Of a DNA stretch of 64,000 nt, positions 22,091 through 62,382 are shown in pieces. A program made the position numbers and the translations under genes. How positions within the stretch are numbered: the first letter of the stretch is position 1; each line of letters starts with the position of its first letter. Origin of the DNA: Asterias amurensis (lineage: Eukaryota > Echinodermata > Asteroidea > Forcipulatida > Asteriidae); NCBI RefSeq assembly GCF_032118995.1, contig NC_092656.1:8809761-8873760 (forward strand). The letters are read 5' to 3'. A model generated the notes under the pieces. The model was not told the DNA's origin. It searched no databases and worked only from the letters and a program-made list of their open reading frames with translations.

Positions 22091-22993
22091 TCGATTTCAG
22101 AATCAGTTTTGCTACCATTTAGCGCACCACTTGAGGACATTGAATGTCAAATTTTTGATTTATACTATTCCAATAACATACCATTTAATTTTCAGCTGTA
22201 TTGGCTGCGCAAAAAGGTGTCCAGCAGGAAGAAATAAAATAAAGTTTCTGCGATTTAGGTAACTTCATACTTTGACAACGCACATGAATCTCTGAAAATC
22301 TACTGAACTTATGAGGGCGCTATATAAGAAACACAGTCCATCATCATGCCTCGTTTTATCCGATCCCATTATTATTATTGTGTGAAGATTTCAAAAGTTA
22401 GCACTTGCACAAAGCTATTGTTCTTTCATAAACATTGCTTCAAAAATTGCTTTATAAATATAAGCCCGAGACGTGGACTACCCAGATTAGAACCCAAGGG
22501 CCTACTATAGATTTTGAAGATATGAAGAAATTTCATCTCATTCAGATTTTTTAATTCAATTATTTAGCTAATAGGCCTAGGCCTACTTTTAGTCGTTCGA
22601 GTGCCCGTCACCGTCATGAACAAAGCTCGGAAAAATAATGGGTCGTATTCATAAAACATGAACGATTTATAAAAATTACATAAAATATACAGTATAAGGG
22701 ACATAAACACGTAAATAAAGAAACAGGATAACCCCCTTATATGGGGGAAGCCAATGTGAGGTATAGCACATATATTGTGAACCGATATAAGGAAAACGAT
22801 TTCAGCAAAAATCAATACAATATTATTATTATTTATTTTTTATAGGTTTTTTTTTAACGCTGTCTTATTATTCTAGTACCTTTTTTTTCAATACAATTGG
22901 ACAGTTTGAGACGGCAGAACTCCCGGCCTGCTCTATTTTGTGTTTTACCCTTTTACACCAGTGTAGCATGCACCATGCATTAGGCCTAAATCC

Positions 22994-23199
22994 GGGCCCA
23001 TTTTCATAGAGCTGCTAAGCACAACAATTTTGCTTAACATGAAATTTTTGCCTTAATAAAAACAGGCCCAACCAAATTTCAATTTTCCGAAGGATAAGAA
23101 AACAACACCTGGATCAGTAGGAATTTTTGTTCCCGCGTTAATCCGCTGTTTTTGCTTAGCAAATTGTTGTGCGTAGTAGCTCTATGAAATTGGGCCCAG
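22994..23199. mobile_element. GGGCCC foldback element
   Basis: Left GGGCCCATTTTCATAGAGCT-GCTAAGCAC and right GCTCTATGAAATTGGGCCCA are inverted. The interior carries GCTTAACATGAAATTTTTGCC and AAAACAGGCCCAACC. It belongs to the same family as 25193-25396, 29504-29745 and 43532-43761. Confidence 0.7.
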
Positions 23200-23582
23200 T
23201 ACTTTCCAGTGAGTTAGTGTTGGAAAAAAAGCCACACAGTCAACGTCAACATAGGCTAGGTAGAAGGTTCGAACTTGTTTGCATCGGGTATCATAATAAG
23301 TAATTTGGTTTTTAACCATACAATAATTTACTCAAATATCATAACCCACGGAGAATTTTTTTGACGATACAAAAGTAGGCCTACATATAACTCGATATTC
23401 TTTTTATAAGTTTACAATTGGCTGAACTATGGAAAAGACGGCGCTGTGCTAAATCAAGGGAAAACAAACAAATCGACGTTCCTTTAGTGTCAAGCCCAAA
23501 AGGGGGAACAATTATTGCCGTACGTAGTATGAAAAGGACTGCTCGTGGCCTACACCTTTCTATATTATTCACTATAGATTAA

Positions 23583-23765
23583 AGGCACTGGTCTGGTAAT
23601 GTCACACCAGTATTCTCACTTATACCATAAAAATAACAAATCTGTGAAACTCAATTAGTGGTCTTTTATCGAAGTTGCAAGTGAATAATGAAAGAAACAT
23701 TGTTGCACAAAATTGCGTTCCCAGCATAAACAACGGTAAAGTTCAGGCCCCAAGAAACTACTTCT
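23583..23765. mobile_element. MITE family 1, partial
   Basis: TTAA at 23579-23582 followed by AGGCACTGG; the interior shares AATAATGAAAGAAACATTGTTGC. The right terminus is missing. Confidence 0.6.
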
Positions 23766-24580
23766 AGCTCTTCATTTCTTGTATAAGTACCATTAAGTGC
23801 CAATGTGTGACTTGCCCTATACAAATTGTAGTAGGCCATGTGACCACGTGCTCATCCATGGATAGGTTTTGAAATTGCATGAGAGTAGGCTTATATGGAT
23901 TGTTTATTTGCGGTTGCACCATCTTTTGAGTGGTGTTGGTTCTAAAAAGAACCGGTGGTTGACGTGGCTCATATTTGCCAATTCCAAGAGGACTCGTGTT
24001 TTATTTACGGTGAAATTGTCGCTGTAAATTGCGTTCATCCATTGCGTCGCCATTTTATTTGTTGGAAATGGCCGCGATGTATTAATATTAGGCTATGGCG
24101 TTATATTTAAATACTTTACTGCCAGAAAACCTTCAAATTCAATAAACCTATATAATTGAGCCAATGTATATTGTACCTTTTCCAAATTATACAACCTAAA
24201 CAAAACTTGGAACTCTTTCAATAATTATATGGTAATCGGTTTGTCAACTTTTCCAGGGGAAATTATTTATTTTTAGAACTCTCTGACGTATGAGTCGGGC
24301 TCCCTGACGCCATCTCGCACTAATCAGATAGGAGGCTTTCTGCTGCGCGTACCCCAGGGTCAACTCCCAAGTATTCGCTGGTAACTCAGTTTTCAATTAG
24401 GTTTATCGTATCAAAACGAGGACCAGCGACTTATGTATGCCTCCAAAAAGTTCGCGAACTTGCACACAAACCAACGAGAGCTTATCGTCAACCTAGGAAG
24501 TCATGCGCTGGCTGTTGTAAACAAACAATTATTTCCTTCCTACTTTTCAACTTAAACTGTGTAACACTCAATAGCAGTTT

Positions 24581-53469
<28,889 letters not shown>

Positions 53470-54989
53470 AAGGTCACAACGATGCCAACCCCCCCCCTTC
53501 AGCGAATTCCCCGCCTCCCAAAAGTGAACCCTTACCTAGCCTGACATCTGACGTAACACTTTGAGTCTTGTGAATTAAGCCAGAGAGTGGCCTCAAGCTA
53601 ACGTCAATATGCATGTACTGACGGTCACGTGGTACAGATGTACCGTTGATCTCACATTTATTTTGCAGTCAAATTCTACAGACAGGTTAACATATCAAAC
53701 TTCACTATATGGATGTACATGTACTGTAATACATGTACATTGTATCCAATGATATCACTGGTTACGTAAAGCCAATACCTTGTAGATAAGGACAGGGGAC
53801 CAGTCTAAACCATACCATACTTAGCTACCCACTTCAAGACTCCAATACTTATGTAGGAGGATCCTTTGCTAAAACCAGGGCCCAATTTCATGGCTCTGCT
53901 TACTTCCGAATGCTGCACTTACGATCACAATTTCCCGCTTACGTGCAAGTGCCGAATTTCTGTAAGCGAATTTCTTGTAAGCGTAGAATGCCTAGTAGCG
54001 TGGAGTCACATGTGCGGAAGCCCAAATTCGCCGCTAACCCGTGAAATACGCTTGCTGTAAGCACATAGTTTCATGCTTCCGTAAGCGCCGATTCTGTGCT
54101 TACGGTAAGCAGATCACCATGAAATTGGGCCCTGATGACATGGGCCTATACAATTTGTACCGGGATGTTGCTATCCTGGGTTTCTTGCATTAGGCTCATA
54201 GAAATATAGAACTCAGTCTGGCATACAGAAAGACGCGGTCATAGGCACCAGAATGTTTTTCACTCCAGCCTCGGTTTGGTTTACATTGTTCTCAATGGAG
54301 GAACAACCCAAGATGGCTGCACCCCAAATAAAGGTCTTCAATAGATTAGTTTATGAAGGGTACCAATACATCATTGGATTCATTGAAACAGTTTCTTGGA
54401 ACAACCATTTTGTTCCAGCTCAACAAAGTATTAGGTTTTTGTATATATTTATATCTTTTGATTTATATGATGTTTAAAATTAAATAACTGCCTTTAGGAA
54501 GCTGTTCACATGTTACACAGGCCCCCCCCCCCCAATTACCTAAAAATTGCAAAATGGCTGCTCCTATGTGGAGGTTTGTGTACTTGATCTCAAAATAAAA
54601 ATACAGCATTTAAGATTTTAGATGAAATTGAAATGCAAGTACACCTCACATTTTAATAGGTACATGTGCAAGAGCAGCATCCTTTTTTCAATCCCATCTG
54701 AAAGCTCGATTTTTGTTTTGGCGGGAAAATTTCATTAAATTAACACCTCTCCTGTGACGCTGCTGTGAATGTTGTAATTTTCATATTCAGAATAACCCTG
54801 GGTCAAATTTCAAAGGTCACGAACTGATCAACAGTTTTTATGTTGCAGCCCCTCTATGTTGGGTTCCCTGATCATAATGCTGACAGTCACTGCATGAACA
54901 AAGGGGGAGACCAATCTATCAGATGTCTCATTGCAACAATGTATAAACTCATTATATAGTCGGAAGATTTTATATTTTGTGTCAATAAA
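53470..54989 (+). promoter_or_regulatory. NEDD4 3' UTR with candidate polyadenylation signals
   Basis: Follows the TAA at 53467-53469. AATAAA occurs at 54327-54332 and, in the best context (TGTGTCAATAAAATG), at 54984-54989. Another candidate is AATAAA at 59442-59447 if the UTR is much longer. The UTR contains a foldback at 53877-54133. Which site is used cannot be told from sequence. Confidence 0.5.
53877..54133. mobile_element. Foldback element CAGGGCCCAATTTCATGGC in the NEDD4 3' UTR
   Basis: Ends AGGGCCCAATTTCATGGCTC and CACCATGAAATTGGGCCCT; inner arms TAAGCG / CGCTTA repeated. Copy of 20615-20862. Confidence 0.75.
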
Positions 54990-55688
54990 ATGTACGCCCA
55001 TTCGATATTTAAAAACATGGGAACACTTAACATATTATTCCTGTAAATATTTTAATGCACAGAGATGTGTTATATACATCTGGTAATATTAATACAAAAT
55101 CAAACTAAAATTCTTAATAATTCAAATAGTAGTGAAGTATGTAGTAAATAGTAATATTTTTTAAATAATATGGATAAAAAGAAAAGGCTAATGGTGGTTT
55201 TCTTTTAGATTAAGGAGGTAATCTAAGGAGAATGTGAAAGTATTGTTTGGAAAAGCCTCCATAGAGTTTGAGGGTCATCATGGGGGTTTGAAGGTCATCC
55301 AATACTAATTTTCCTCATAGAGGCGCCCCTAACTGCAGGCTTGAACCTAGCCTTGGTTCAAGGCTGTCGGCACAGTGTGCCCCGGCCGGCCCAGTGCGGC
55401 ATGATTTGGCAGCAACTGCAGTGCATAGACAGTGTACACGAACAACATATACATGTACATATACATGTACATATACATTGTACATGTACATACATTGTAC
55501 AGCGAGATCAGTGTTAGCAAAGTCATGAGTATGGTGGTTCGTTCAACCTCGTATGCATTGTGACTCAAAGTGCTCACACAGTAGAATGTACTTTTCCAGG
55601 TACATTGTACATATGTACATACATGTACACTGTACACATGTACAATGCACACACTGATCCACGCACTGTGTATGTTGGAGGTGTGCTT
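54990..55688. other. Intergenic, no gene recognised
   Basis: Contains a TACATGTACATATACATGT-rich simple repeat at 55444-55500 and again near 55600-55645. Minus-strand frames through this area come from the simple repeat and the following foldback. Confidence 0.45.
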
Positions 55689-55938
55689 GGCCCAATTTCA
55701 TGGCTCTGCTTACCACCAAATTCTGTGATTACAATCGTGATTCCCCGCTTCATGCAAGCGCTGAATTTCTGCGCTAGCCTTGTAAGCGTAGAATGCCTAG
55801 TAACGTGGAGTACGCACGCGCAGAAGCCCAAATTTGCCGCTGACCCGTGAAATACGCTTGCCGTTAGCACAGAATTCCCTGCTTCTGTAAGTGCCGATTC
55901 TGTGCTTACGGTAAGCAGAGCCATGAAATTGGGCCCTG
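55689..55938. mobile_element. Foldback element CAGGGCCCAATTTCATGGC
   Basis: Left GGCCCAATTTCATGGCTCTG and right CAGAGCCATGAAATTGGGCC are perfect inverted repeats. Third copy of the 20615-20862 family; it opens a spurious 150-codon minus frame. Confidence 0.75.
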
Positions 55939-56860
55939 GTGGAATTTGGCCCTGGTGGAATTCGGCAGGGAAGCGAATTACATTGGTCGCAGCCGGCTGG
56001 AGCGTCTTGATCAAGGCTATGAACACTTTAAGTTCAAGGCCTGAAATTTATATCATACATGTAATTAAGGCATTCCTTGAATGGAATCAAAGATTTATTA
56101 CTTGTTGATGAAAGGTCCAAAAAAAACAAAAAAAAAAACTTTCAATTTCTACTCTTTTAAAAAATGTGTAATTGTAATGAGCATGCTCTAGTTGGCTAGA
56201 AAAGACTTGTTTATGTCTAATTTTTTTATTGGCTATGCAAAGTGCAAATACATGTAATATGGTTGTTAGAATTCTGTATAAATGAAGACAAGGTCAAATA
56301 ATCCTAAAAATTAATTTGAGCACTTAGTTTGCCTGGTTTTGGTTATTTTTGTTTAACCTCTAATGAAATTACGCGCAACGCTTGACGGACACTAGGATTT
56401 CGGTCTAACCCTCCCAAATCCTCCAAAATCCTTTTCAAGAAGTTGTCTGATGGTGGAGGATTGTGAACTGTAGGCCTAAATATCAATAAGCCATTTGCGT
56501 GGTAAATTTGAATATTGTCTGGTACAATGACGTGCTTGATAACAAGTCACCACTTAAGTTTGAATTCCTCAGACTATAGAGACAGTCACTATGTCACATG
56601 ATTCTGAATGGATGTGTATGGCACAATGGTACCAGGGTCTGCTCATCTGGAGGTTGCTATACAAAAGCTCGACCCGAATCATGTGACATAGCAACTGTCT
56701 CTCTCGTCTGAGGAATTCAAATGTAAAAGGTACCTTGTGACTAAGCAAGTTATTGTACCACATTATTTAAATCTAAATCTATTCAAATCTAAATCACAGG
56801 CCAGGCACATAGTCTCATCCAAGTCCAAACATTTTGGGATTTATGGGCATTTGAAGCTAG
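55939..56860. other. Intergenic, no gene recognised
   Basis: A weak foldback lies near 56555-56720 (CCTCAGACTATAGAGACAGTC / GACTGTCTC-like arms: AACTGTCTCTCTCGTCTGAG-GAATTC). Otherwise A+T-rich DNA. Confidence 0.4.
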
Positions 56861-56861
56861 G

Positions 56862-57110
56862 GCCCAATGTCATGAAGCTATTAAGCACAAAAAGTGGGTA
56901 AGCATAATAGCATGCCTATCAGGGCCCAATTTCATAAAGCCCTTAAGCATAAAAACTTGCTAAGCACGGAATTATAAATAGAAACTGGTTTCCAGGCAAA
57001 TTTCCATACAGATGACATTGTTGCAACTGGTGCCCCACTCTTTTTTTGCTTAGCAATAAAATTTGCTTAGCAGAATTTTCTGCTTAACAGCTTTATGAAA
57101 CTAGCCTATG
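56862..57110. mobile_element. GGGCCC foldback, long-arm variant
   Basis: AGGGCCCAATTTCATAAAGC ... TTCCAGGCAAATTTCCATAC, TGCAACTGGTGCCCCACTC ... AACAGCTTTATGAAACTAG. A second incomplete head (AGGGCCCAATGTCATGAAGC) lies just upstream at 56862. Confidence 0.6.
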
Positions 57111-57161
57111 AAACTGTTGAATACCAATCCAGTATATCTGCTGATATCATGCATTTATTAA

Positions 57162-57466
57162 AGATGCTATGTCAGATTTTTTGCCAATTTAACCCAAAAA
57201 TTTTGATTTAAAATTCAATAGGTATTTTGATTGGGGTCAAGAAAGTTACAAGCTTTCATTTGAGCCATTGCTCAAAAAAGTCCGCCAATTATTAGTAGCA
57301 GTGAAATAAAGTGCTCAAAATTATTTTTTGTCGGGATCCCGACAATATATCACGTGACCAATTCTTATGTGTTAAACTTTTTTTTAAAGTGATACTCTGT
57401 GAAATACCATTCACTCAAAAAATTTTTTTTTTTAATGTTTGGGGCCAAAAATCTGACATAGCATCT
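57162..57466. mobile_element. TTAA MITE family 7 (AGATGCTATGTCAGATTTTT)
   Basis: TTAA at 57158-57161 and 57467-57470. Ends AGATGCTATGTCAGATTTTT and AAAATCTGACATAGCATCT, perfect inverted termini; centre TCGGGATCCCGA. 305 bp, no other copy in the window. Confidence 0.85.
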
Positions 57467-57639
57467 TTAAGGTATGTACAGTATCTCTTCTATAATAATC
57501 CTAACATGTAAATGAATGAAAGATGCACAATCATATGTATAGTTATGTGTAACCTTGTAAAAGGGTTATACTTTATCAAATAGTTAATAAGACGAAAGTG
57601 TAAAGCCGCCAGGGCTAGGAGACTGCCAACATTACGGCT

Positions 57640-57710
57640 GATGGCTCAGTTGGTAGAGTGCCGGCATGTTAATCTGGAGGTTGCAGGTACGAGTTCCTCT
57701 CTTGTTAGTT
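57640..57710 (+). repeat. tRNA-Asn-like SINE head
   Basis: TGATGGCTCAGTTGGTAGAG, CCGGCATGTTAATCTGG (anticodon GTT position) and GTTGCAGGTACGAGTTCC. The T-arm loop is altered and the acceptor stem does not close, so it is not scored as a gene. Confidence 0.5.
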
Positions 57711-57824
57711 GACTTTTCTTTGTCTAACCCTAAATGAGGATATATTTGAAGTATACAGAGAGCATCAATTGCTACTGTAGATAATTGGTTTGCTGGTTTA
57801 CTTATTTTATAAATATATTATTAT

Positions 57825-58193
57825 TGGTAGTGGACACTATTGGTAATTTTTCAGCATAAAATTTTACTTGGTAACAAGTAATTGGGAGAGGTTGATAGTA
57901 TAAAACATTGTGAGAAATGTCTCCCTCTAAAGTAACATAGTTTTCGAGAAAGAAGTATTTTTTCATGAATTTGATTTCGAGACCTCATAAATATGTAGAA
58001 TTTGAGGTCACGAAATCAAGCATCAGAAAGCACACAACATCGTGTGACCAGAGTTTTTTTCTTTTATTATTATCTCGCAACTCCGACGACCAATTGAGCT
58101 CAAATTTTCACAGGTTTGTTATTTTATGCATATGTTGAGATACACGAGGTGAGAGCACTGGTCTTTGACAATTACCAATAGTGTCCAGTGTCT
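57825..58193. mobile_element. MITE family 1
   Basis: AGTGGACACTATTGGTAATT to AATTACCAATAGTGTCCAGT, central palindromic GACCTCAT...AATTTGAGGTC. The left flank is truncated by a few bases; TTAA follows at the right. Confidence 0.8.
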
Positions 58194-58315
58194 TAAAGTA
58201 GAGTTAGAACTTTTTTGTAACACCTACTGCGTGATTATTTTTCAATTAAGGTGCAATTTGTAATATTTCTTGGGTTCTGGGCTGTAGTGTAGAATAAGGG
58301 GTTCACTAGTGTTAA

Positions 58316-58630
58316 AAGGGTAGGGTAACTTTTGTACGACTCAAAACACAAAAGTACACAAATTATCACTAAACTGACACAATTTAAAGTTAATGATGGT
58401 AGAAAGTTTCCCTTTGAATATTACTTGCTGAGGTGCTGTAGCTTTTGGGAACAGAGTAAAACAATTTCACAAAATTAGTTTTTGTCTGAGTGCGATGAAC
58501 ATTATTTGTAGCATGTACAAAGGAATTGCATGACTCTCCTGAAAACATTGCTCAGTGATTTTCACAGGGTTATAAGATAATATGAAAATACACTAGGGGT
58601 GACGGAACATAAAAATGTAACCCTTTCCAC
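58316..58630. mobile_element. GGGTTTGGGTAC-family MITE, diverged
   Basis: TTAA at 58312-58315, then AGGGTAGGGTAACTTTTGTACGAC; interior TTAATGATGGTAGAAAGTTTCC and CTCAGTGATTTTCAC. The right end decays near ATGTAACCCTTTCC. Confidence 0.55.
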
Positions 58631-58814
58631 ATTCAAAGATATAGAATCGCAATAAATGTGAATATAATCATCAAAATGTGACAAATTTTCAGTGATCATT
58701 CATTGCGAATTTTAATCAAAAAATTGTTCCACTATCAACCTCTTGTGGGCTAGAGGGTTCTCTACTCAACAATTCCATTACTCGGACCTGTGTTATTTTG
58801 GAGATGCTCCAATG

Positions 58815-59265
58815 TGAAACACTAGGTGGCAGCAGACTTTACAAGATAACTCCATTGTCTCCGAAGTGTGGGCATGCGCAGAAATATGTAAACAATAGAC
58901 AAAACAGCACCTGAGGTGGATTTCACAAAGAGTTAGGACTAGTCCTAACTAAGGACTAGTCCTAACTAAGGACTAGTCATAGGAGATATTAAAAACTTAA
59001 AGCTAGTCCCAAGTTAGGACAAGTAACTCGGCCTAACTCGAGATAAGACTAGTCTTAAGTTTTTGTGAAATCCACCCTGGGCCCAGTTTCATAAACTACT
59101 TAGCAAATCTCTTTGCTAAGCAAACAAAGTGGGGCACCAGTTGCAACAATGTAAACCTTATGGAATTTTGGCTGGTTCCAGTTTCTGTTAGGCAAGATTT
59201 TTCTGTGCTTAGCAAGTTTGTGTGTTTATAGGCTTTACGAAATTGGACACTGGTAAGTCTGCTGA
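58815..59265. mobile_element. Nest of three foldback elements
   Basis: Host element GGCAGCAGACTT family: left arm ACACTAGGTGGCAGCAGAC at 58820, right arm GGTAAGTCTGCTGACATAG near 59249. Inserted in it are a GGTGGATTTCACAAAGAG foldback (58913-59078) and, back to back, a GGGCCC foldback (59086-59250). Confidence 0.7.
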
Positions 59266-59527
59266 CATAGTTTGCCAAAGACCCATATGGCATTATTCTG
59301 TGTGACCTTTTCATTATGCAGAAGTTTACTGAACATTTTGTGTATGATAAATTCAGTATTCAGTTAAAGTTAACTTTTACTTATACTGTAGACCTACATG
59401 TAGTTTGGATTTGAAACATCACTGTTTTCAAAGCTTTGAACAATAAACTTTTATTCATAAATGGCTACCATTGTCTGATGCAAAGTTATCTAAATTTAAA
59501 TTGTAGCTTTGTTTCACGGGTTTATAA

Positions 59528-60300
59528 GCAAGGTACACTTAAGGTTGTCATCAAAGACCAGTATCCTCACTTGGTGTATCTCAGCATGCATTAAATAATT
59601 AACGTATGAAAAGTTGGGCTCAATATTGGTCACTGAAGTTGCAAGAAAATAATGAGATATTAATAGAGAAAAACAAACTTGTTGCATGGAATTGTGTGCT
59701 TTCAGATTAATGAAAAAGGCTTTATGCCTTAAAGGAACACGTTGCCTTGGATCGGTCGAGTTGGTCTTTGAAAAGCGGTTGTAACCGTTTGTTGTATAAT
59801 GCATATGATTATAATGCATAGATATTTTAAAAGTAGAATACAATGATCCACACAAGTATCAGTCGAAAATGCGTGGTTTTCCTTTTACCTCGTCGACTAA
59901 CACGGTCGGCCATTTATGGGAGTCAAATTTTTGACTCCCAGTCGGCCATTTATGGGCGTCAAATTTTTGACTCCCATAAATGGCCGAATGTGTTAGTTTG
60001 CAAAGTAAAAAGAAAAACCACGCAATTTCGAGGCAAATGTGTGTGGATCAATGTATTCTACTTTTAAAACATCTTTCTAACCATATGCATTTTGTAACGA
60101 ACGGATGTAAACGCTTTTCAAAGACCAACTCGTCCGATCCAAGGCAACGTGTTCCTTTAAGCTTTTCTCAGATTCAAACTTGTTGGTAAAAATTACCCTA
60201 AGCTTAATTTCTTTAAAGGGTTTAACAATGTTTTATACTATCAACAACTCTCCATAGTGCTCTTTACCAAGTAAGCATTTGTATTACTAAATACTATACG
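59528..60300. mobile_element. AGGTACACTT-type MITE interrupted by a family 2 MITE
   Basis: Left part CAAAGACCAGTATCCTCACTT and right part ATGTTTTATACTATCAACAA-CTCTCCA belong to a family 1 relative like 45031-45385. Between them sits 59733-60156. Confidence 0.65.
59733..60156. mobile_element. TTAA MITE family 2 with duplicated centre
   Basis: TTAA at 59729-59732 and 60157-60160. Ends AGGAACACGTTGCCTTGGAT and ATCCAAGGCAACGTGTTCCT. The central CGGCCATTTATGGG...TCAAATTTTTGACTCCC unit is present twice, making it about 40 bp longer than its siblings. Confidence 0.9.
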
Positions 60301-61270
60301 AATTAATGTTTGGAACCATGTGCATTTGACCTCATTTAGGGGTCGAGCAGGAGGGCAATGGTTCTGCCAAGCCCCACCCCCTCCCACCCCCTTAAACCCA
60401 AAACCGAACCCCCCCCCCCAGTCGCATCTTGCCAACTCTTGAGCATCCATAACCACAAAGGAAGCCACGCGTTGTGAAAACGTTCATCTAATGGCTGTCA
60501 GGTATCCCCCCACCACCACCCCTACCCCACCACCGCAATTTTAACTGTTTCTCATAATAAACAACATAACTTCTCCCCTTCCCCTCCCCCTCCCTTCCAC
60601 CTCCCAAAAATACTCCATTACAGAATTCATTATTCCATCCAAGCTAACAACGTAGACACAAGTTTACGAAGTTTTCAACAGGCATGATAAATTGTCAAAG
60701 TGAAACGATTACGGTTATGCTTATTAAACTATAGTCCTCATAAGTCTAATAATGTATAGTATGACGTGCTTCAGGTTACGAACGATAACCATCATTTTGT
60801 GGGGGAAATGTATCTCTTCAACTGCCCGAATTGCTGTCATTTACTTAAAAAAGACTTTGATACTCACAACAATCGGTTTTAAGTACCCTTTTTTGACAGA
60901 ATCTGAGAACACAAACCTAACGAGCCCTTAATAAGAAAAACAACAAAAGTGTAAACGACTATTGTGTTTTCTTTCAAAATGAAGGGAAAAGAATTTTGTT
61001 TCGTGTATAATTATAAGAATGAGTTTCAATCTTTCCTTGAAGTCTCCACAAAGCAAATCTTAGCTCTTTGTGAAATCGGCCCCAGGATATGCAGAGTTGC
61101 AGACACCGTGCAGACATTATGAACCCTTCGATAGCTCAGTCATGGATTCTTGCATTTTCTTGACATACATTTTCACCCATGGCTTTGTTTATAAAACTAA
61201 ATATTGTAACTACGAGCCGGAGTTAGACCAGAAACGATTAAACCATTATGGACCAAAAATGACACTAGAC
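60301..61270. other. Intergenic, no gene recognised
   Basis: C-rich runs near 60370-60420 and 60505-60605; a fragment of the GGTGGATTTCACAAAGAG foldback (TTAGCTCTTTGTGAAATCGG) at 61060-61080; GAACCCTTCGATAGCTCAGT near 61120 looks like a decayed tRNA-Tyr 5' end. Confidence 0.4.
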
Positions 61271-61277
61271 TATAATA

Positions 61278-61405
61278 AGTAATATTTATATATAAAATAA
61301 ATATAGTTATATATAAAATAAATGTATTTATATATAAAATAAATATATTTATATATAAAATAAATATATTTATATATAAAATAAATAAATATAAAATGAT
61401 AAAAA
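61278..61405 (+). repeat. A+T-rich tandem repeat before the tRNA array
   Basis: About five units of TTTATATATAAAATAAATA at a roughly 25-base spacing. Confidence 0.8.
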
Positions 61406-61421
61406 ATATAAAAATAGCACC

Positions 61422-61510
61422 TCCTTCGAGCCGGATTCGAACCAGCGACCTATGGATGACAAGCTTCTAGTGACTACAGTCCACCGCTCTACCAACTGAG
61501 CTATCGAAGG
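61422..61510 (-). tRNA. tRNA-Tyr (GTA), copy 1, 16-nt intron
   Basis: Exons spell CCTTCGATAGCTCAGTTGGT ... GGACTGTAG + ATCCATAGGTCGCTGG-TTCGAATCC, with a 7-bp acceptor, closed D and T arms and discriminator A. The anticodon stem is GTGGA/TCCAT and the loop CTGTAGA. The intron TCACTAGAAGCTTGTC follows G37, the standard place for eukaryotic tRNA-Tyr introns. A T5 terminator lies 11 bases 3' of the gene. Confidence 0.93.
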
Positions 61511-61604
61511 GCCATGCATTTGGACATAAATTTGGAACCAATAACTTATTTAGTAACTAATTAAAATGCTCACTTAATTACAATATACTTGCAAAAATAG
61601 CGAC

Positions 61605-61693
61605 TCCTTCGAGCCGGATTTGAACCAGCGACATATGGATGACAAGCTTCTAGTAACTACAGTCCACCGCTCTACCAACTGAGCTATCGAAGG
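61605..61693 (-). tRNA. tRNA-Tyr (GTA), copy 2, 16-nt intron
   Basis: As copy 1 with T-loop TTCAAAT, intron TTACTAGAAGCTTGTC, and T in place of G in the variable region (CCATATGTC). T5 follows. Confidence 0.9.
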
Positions 61694-61788
61694 ACCATGC
61701 CTTTAGACATGAATTTGGAACCCATTACCTTATTTAGTAACTTATTAAAATGAAAATCAAATTACAATATACTTTAAAAAATAGCTCT

Positions 61789-61877
61789 TCCTTCGAGCCG
61801 GATTTGAACCAGCGACCTATGGATGACAAGCTTCTAGTAACTACAGTCCACCGCTCTACCAACTGAGCTATCGAAGG
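61789..61877 (-). tRNA. tRNA-Tyr (GTA), copy 3, 16-nt intron
   Basis: All stems intact, T-loop TTCAAAT, intron TTACTAGAAGCTTGTC, T6 terminator on the 3' side. Confidence 0.92.
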
Positions 61878-61958
61878 GCCATGAATTTGGATATACATGT
61901 TGAACCCATGACCTCGACAATAATTACAAGGACAATAAAATAAAACATAAATAGCACC

Positions 61959-62047
61959 TCCTTCGAGCCGGATTTGAACCAGCGACCTATGGATGACAAG
62001 CTTCTAGTGACTACAGTCCACCGCTCTACCAACTGAGCTATCGAAGG
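61959..62047 (-). tRNA. tRNA-Tyr (GTA), copy 4, 16-nt intron
   Basis: All stems intact, intron TCACTAGAAGCTTGTC. The nearest T4 terminator is further away (about 15 bases). Confidence 0.92.
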
Positions 62048-62128
62048 GCCATGCATTTGGATATCAATTTGGAACCCATTACCTCGACAATAATGACAAG
62101 GACAATAAAATAACATATAAATAGTACC

Positions 62129-62217
62129 TGCTTCGAGCCGGATTTGAACCAGCGACCTATGGATGACAAGATTCGAGTGACTACAGTCCACCGCTCTACC
62201 AACTGAGCTATCGAAGG
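62129..62217 (-). tRNA. tRNA-Tyr (GTA), copy 5, variant acceptor
   Basis: Position 72 is C instead of G, so the first acceptor pair C1-G72, an identity element of eukaryotic tRNA-Tyr, is lost. The intron is TCACTCGAATCTTGTC, the most diverged of the 16-nt set. Probably weak or inactive. Confidence 0.75.
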
Positions 62218-62292
62218 GCCATGAATTTGGAGATAAATTTGGAACCCATTACCTTGCCATAATGAAAAGGACAATAAAATATAAATAGGACC

Positions 62293-62382
62293 TCCTTCGA
62301 GCCGGAACTGAACCAGCGACCTATTGATGACAGGTTTTCTTGTGACTACAGTCCACTGCTCTACCAACTGAGCTATCGAAGG
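62293..62382 (-). tRNA. tRNA-Tyr-like, copy 6, degenerate
   Basis: T-loop TTCAGTT, one mismatch in the anticodon stem (GTGGA against TCAAT), and a 17-nt intron rich in changes (TCACAAGAAAACCTGTC). A and B boxes remain. Likely a pseudogene at the edge of the proximal array. Confidence 0.6.

Larger units (their letters stand above)
22091..24480. other. Intergenic region between USP3 and NEDD4
   Basis: No exon found. It contains a CGCTATATAAGAAACACAGTCCATC SINE/LINE-tail motif near 22318, an ATT-rich run near 22820, a foldback at 22994-23199, and the left part of a family 1 MITE from 23583. The 300 bases before NEDD4 exon 1 are richer in CpG and may hold its promoter. Confidence 0.5.

Noticed and set aside
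55574-56026. 150-codon minus-strand frame
   Set aside because: It runs through a CAGGGCCC foldback and a TACATGTA simple repeat; no splice context or family resemblance.
57640-57710. Possible tRNA-Asn gene
   Set aside because: Disrupted T-arm and acceptor; diverged relatives at 28840, 39150 and 44025 show it is a dispersed repeat.
61868-62367. Overlapping minus frames of 107 and 109 codons with SIAQLVERWTVVTR repeats
   Set aside because: Translation of the tandem tRNA-Tyr genes and spacers.
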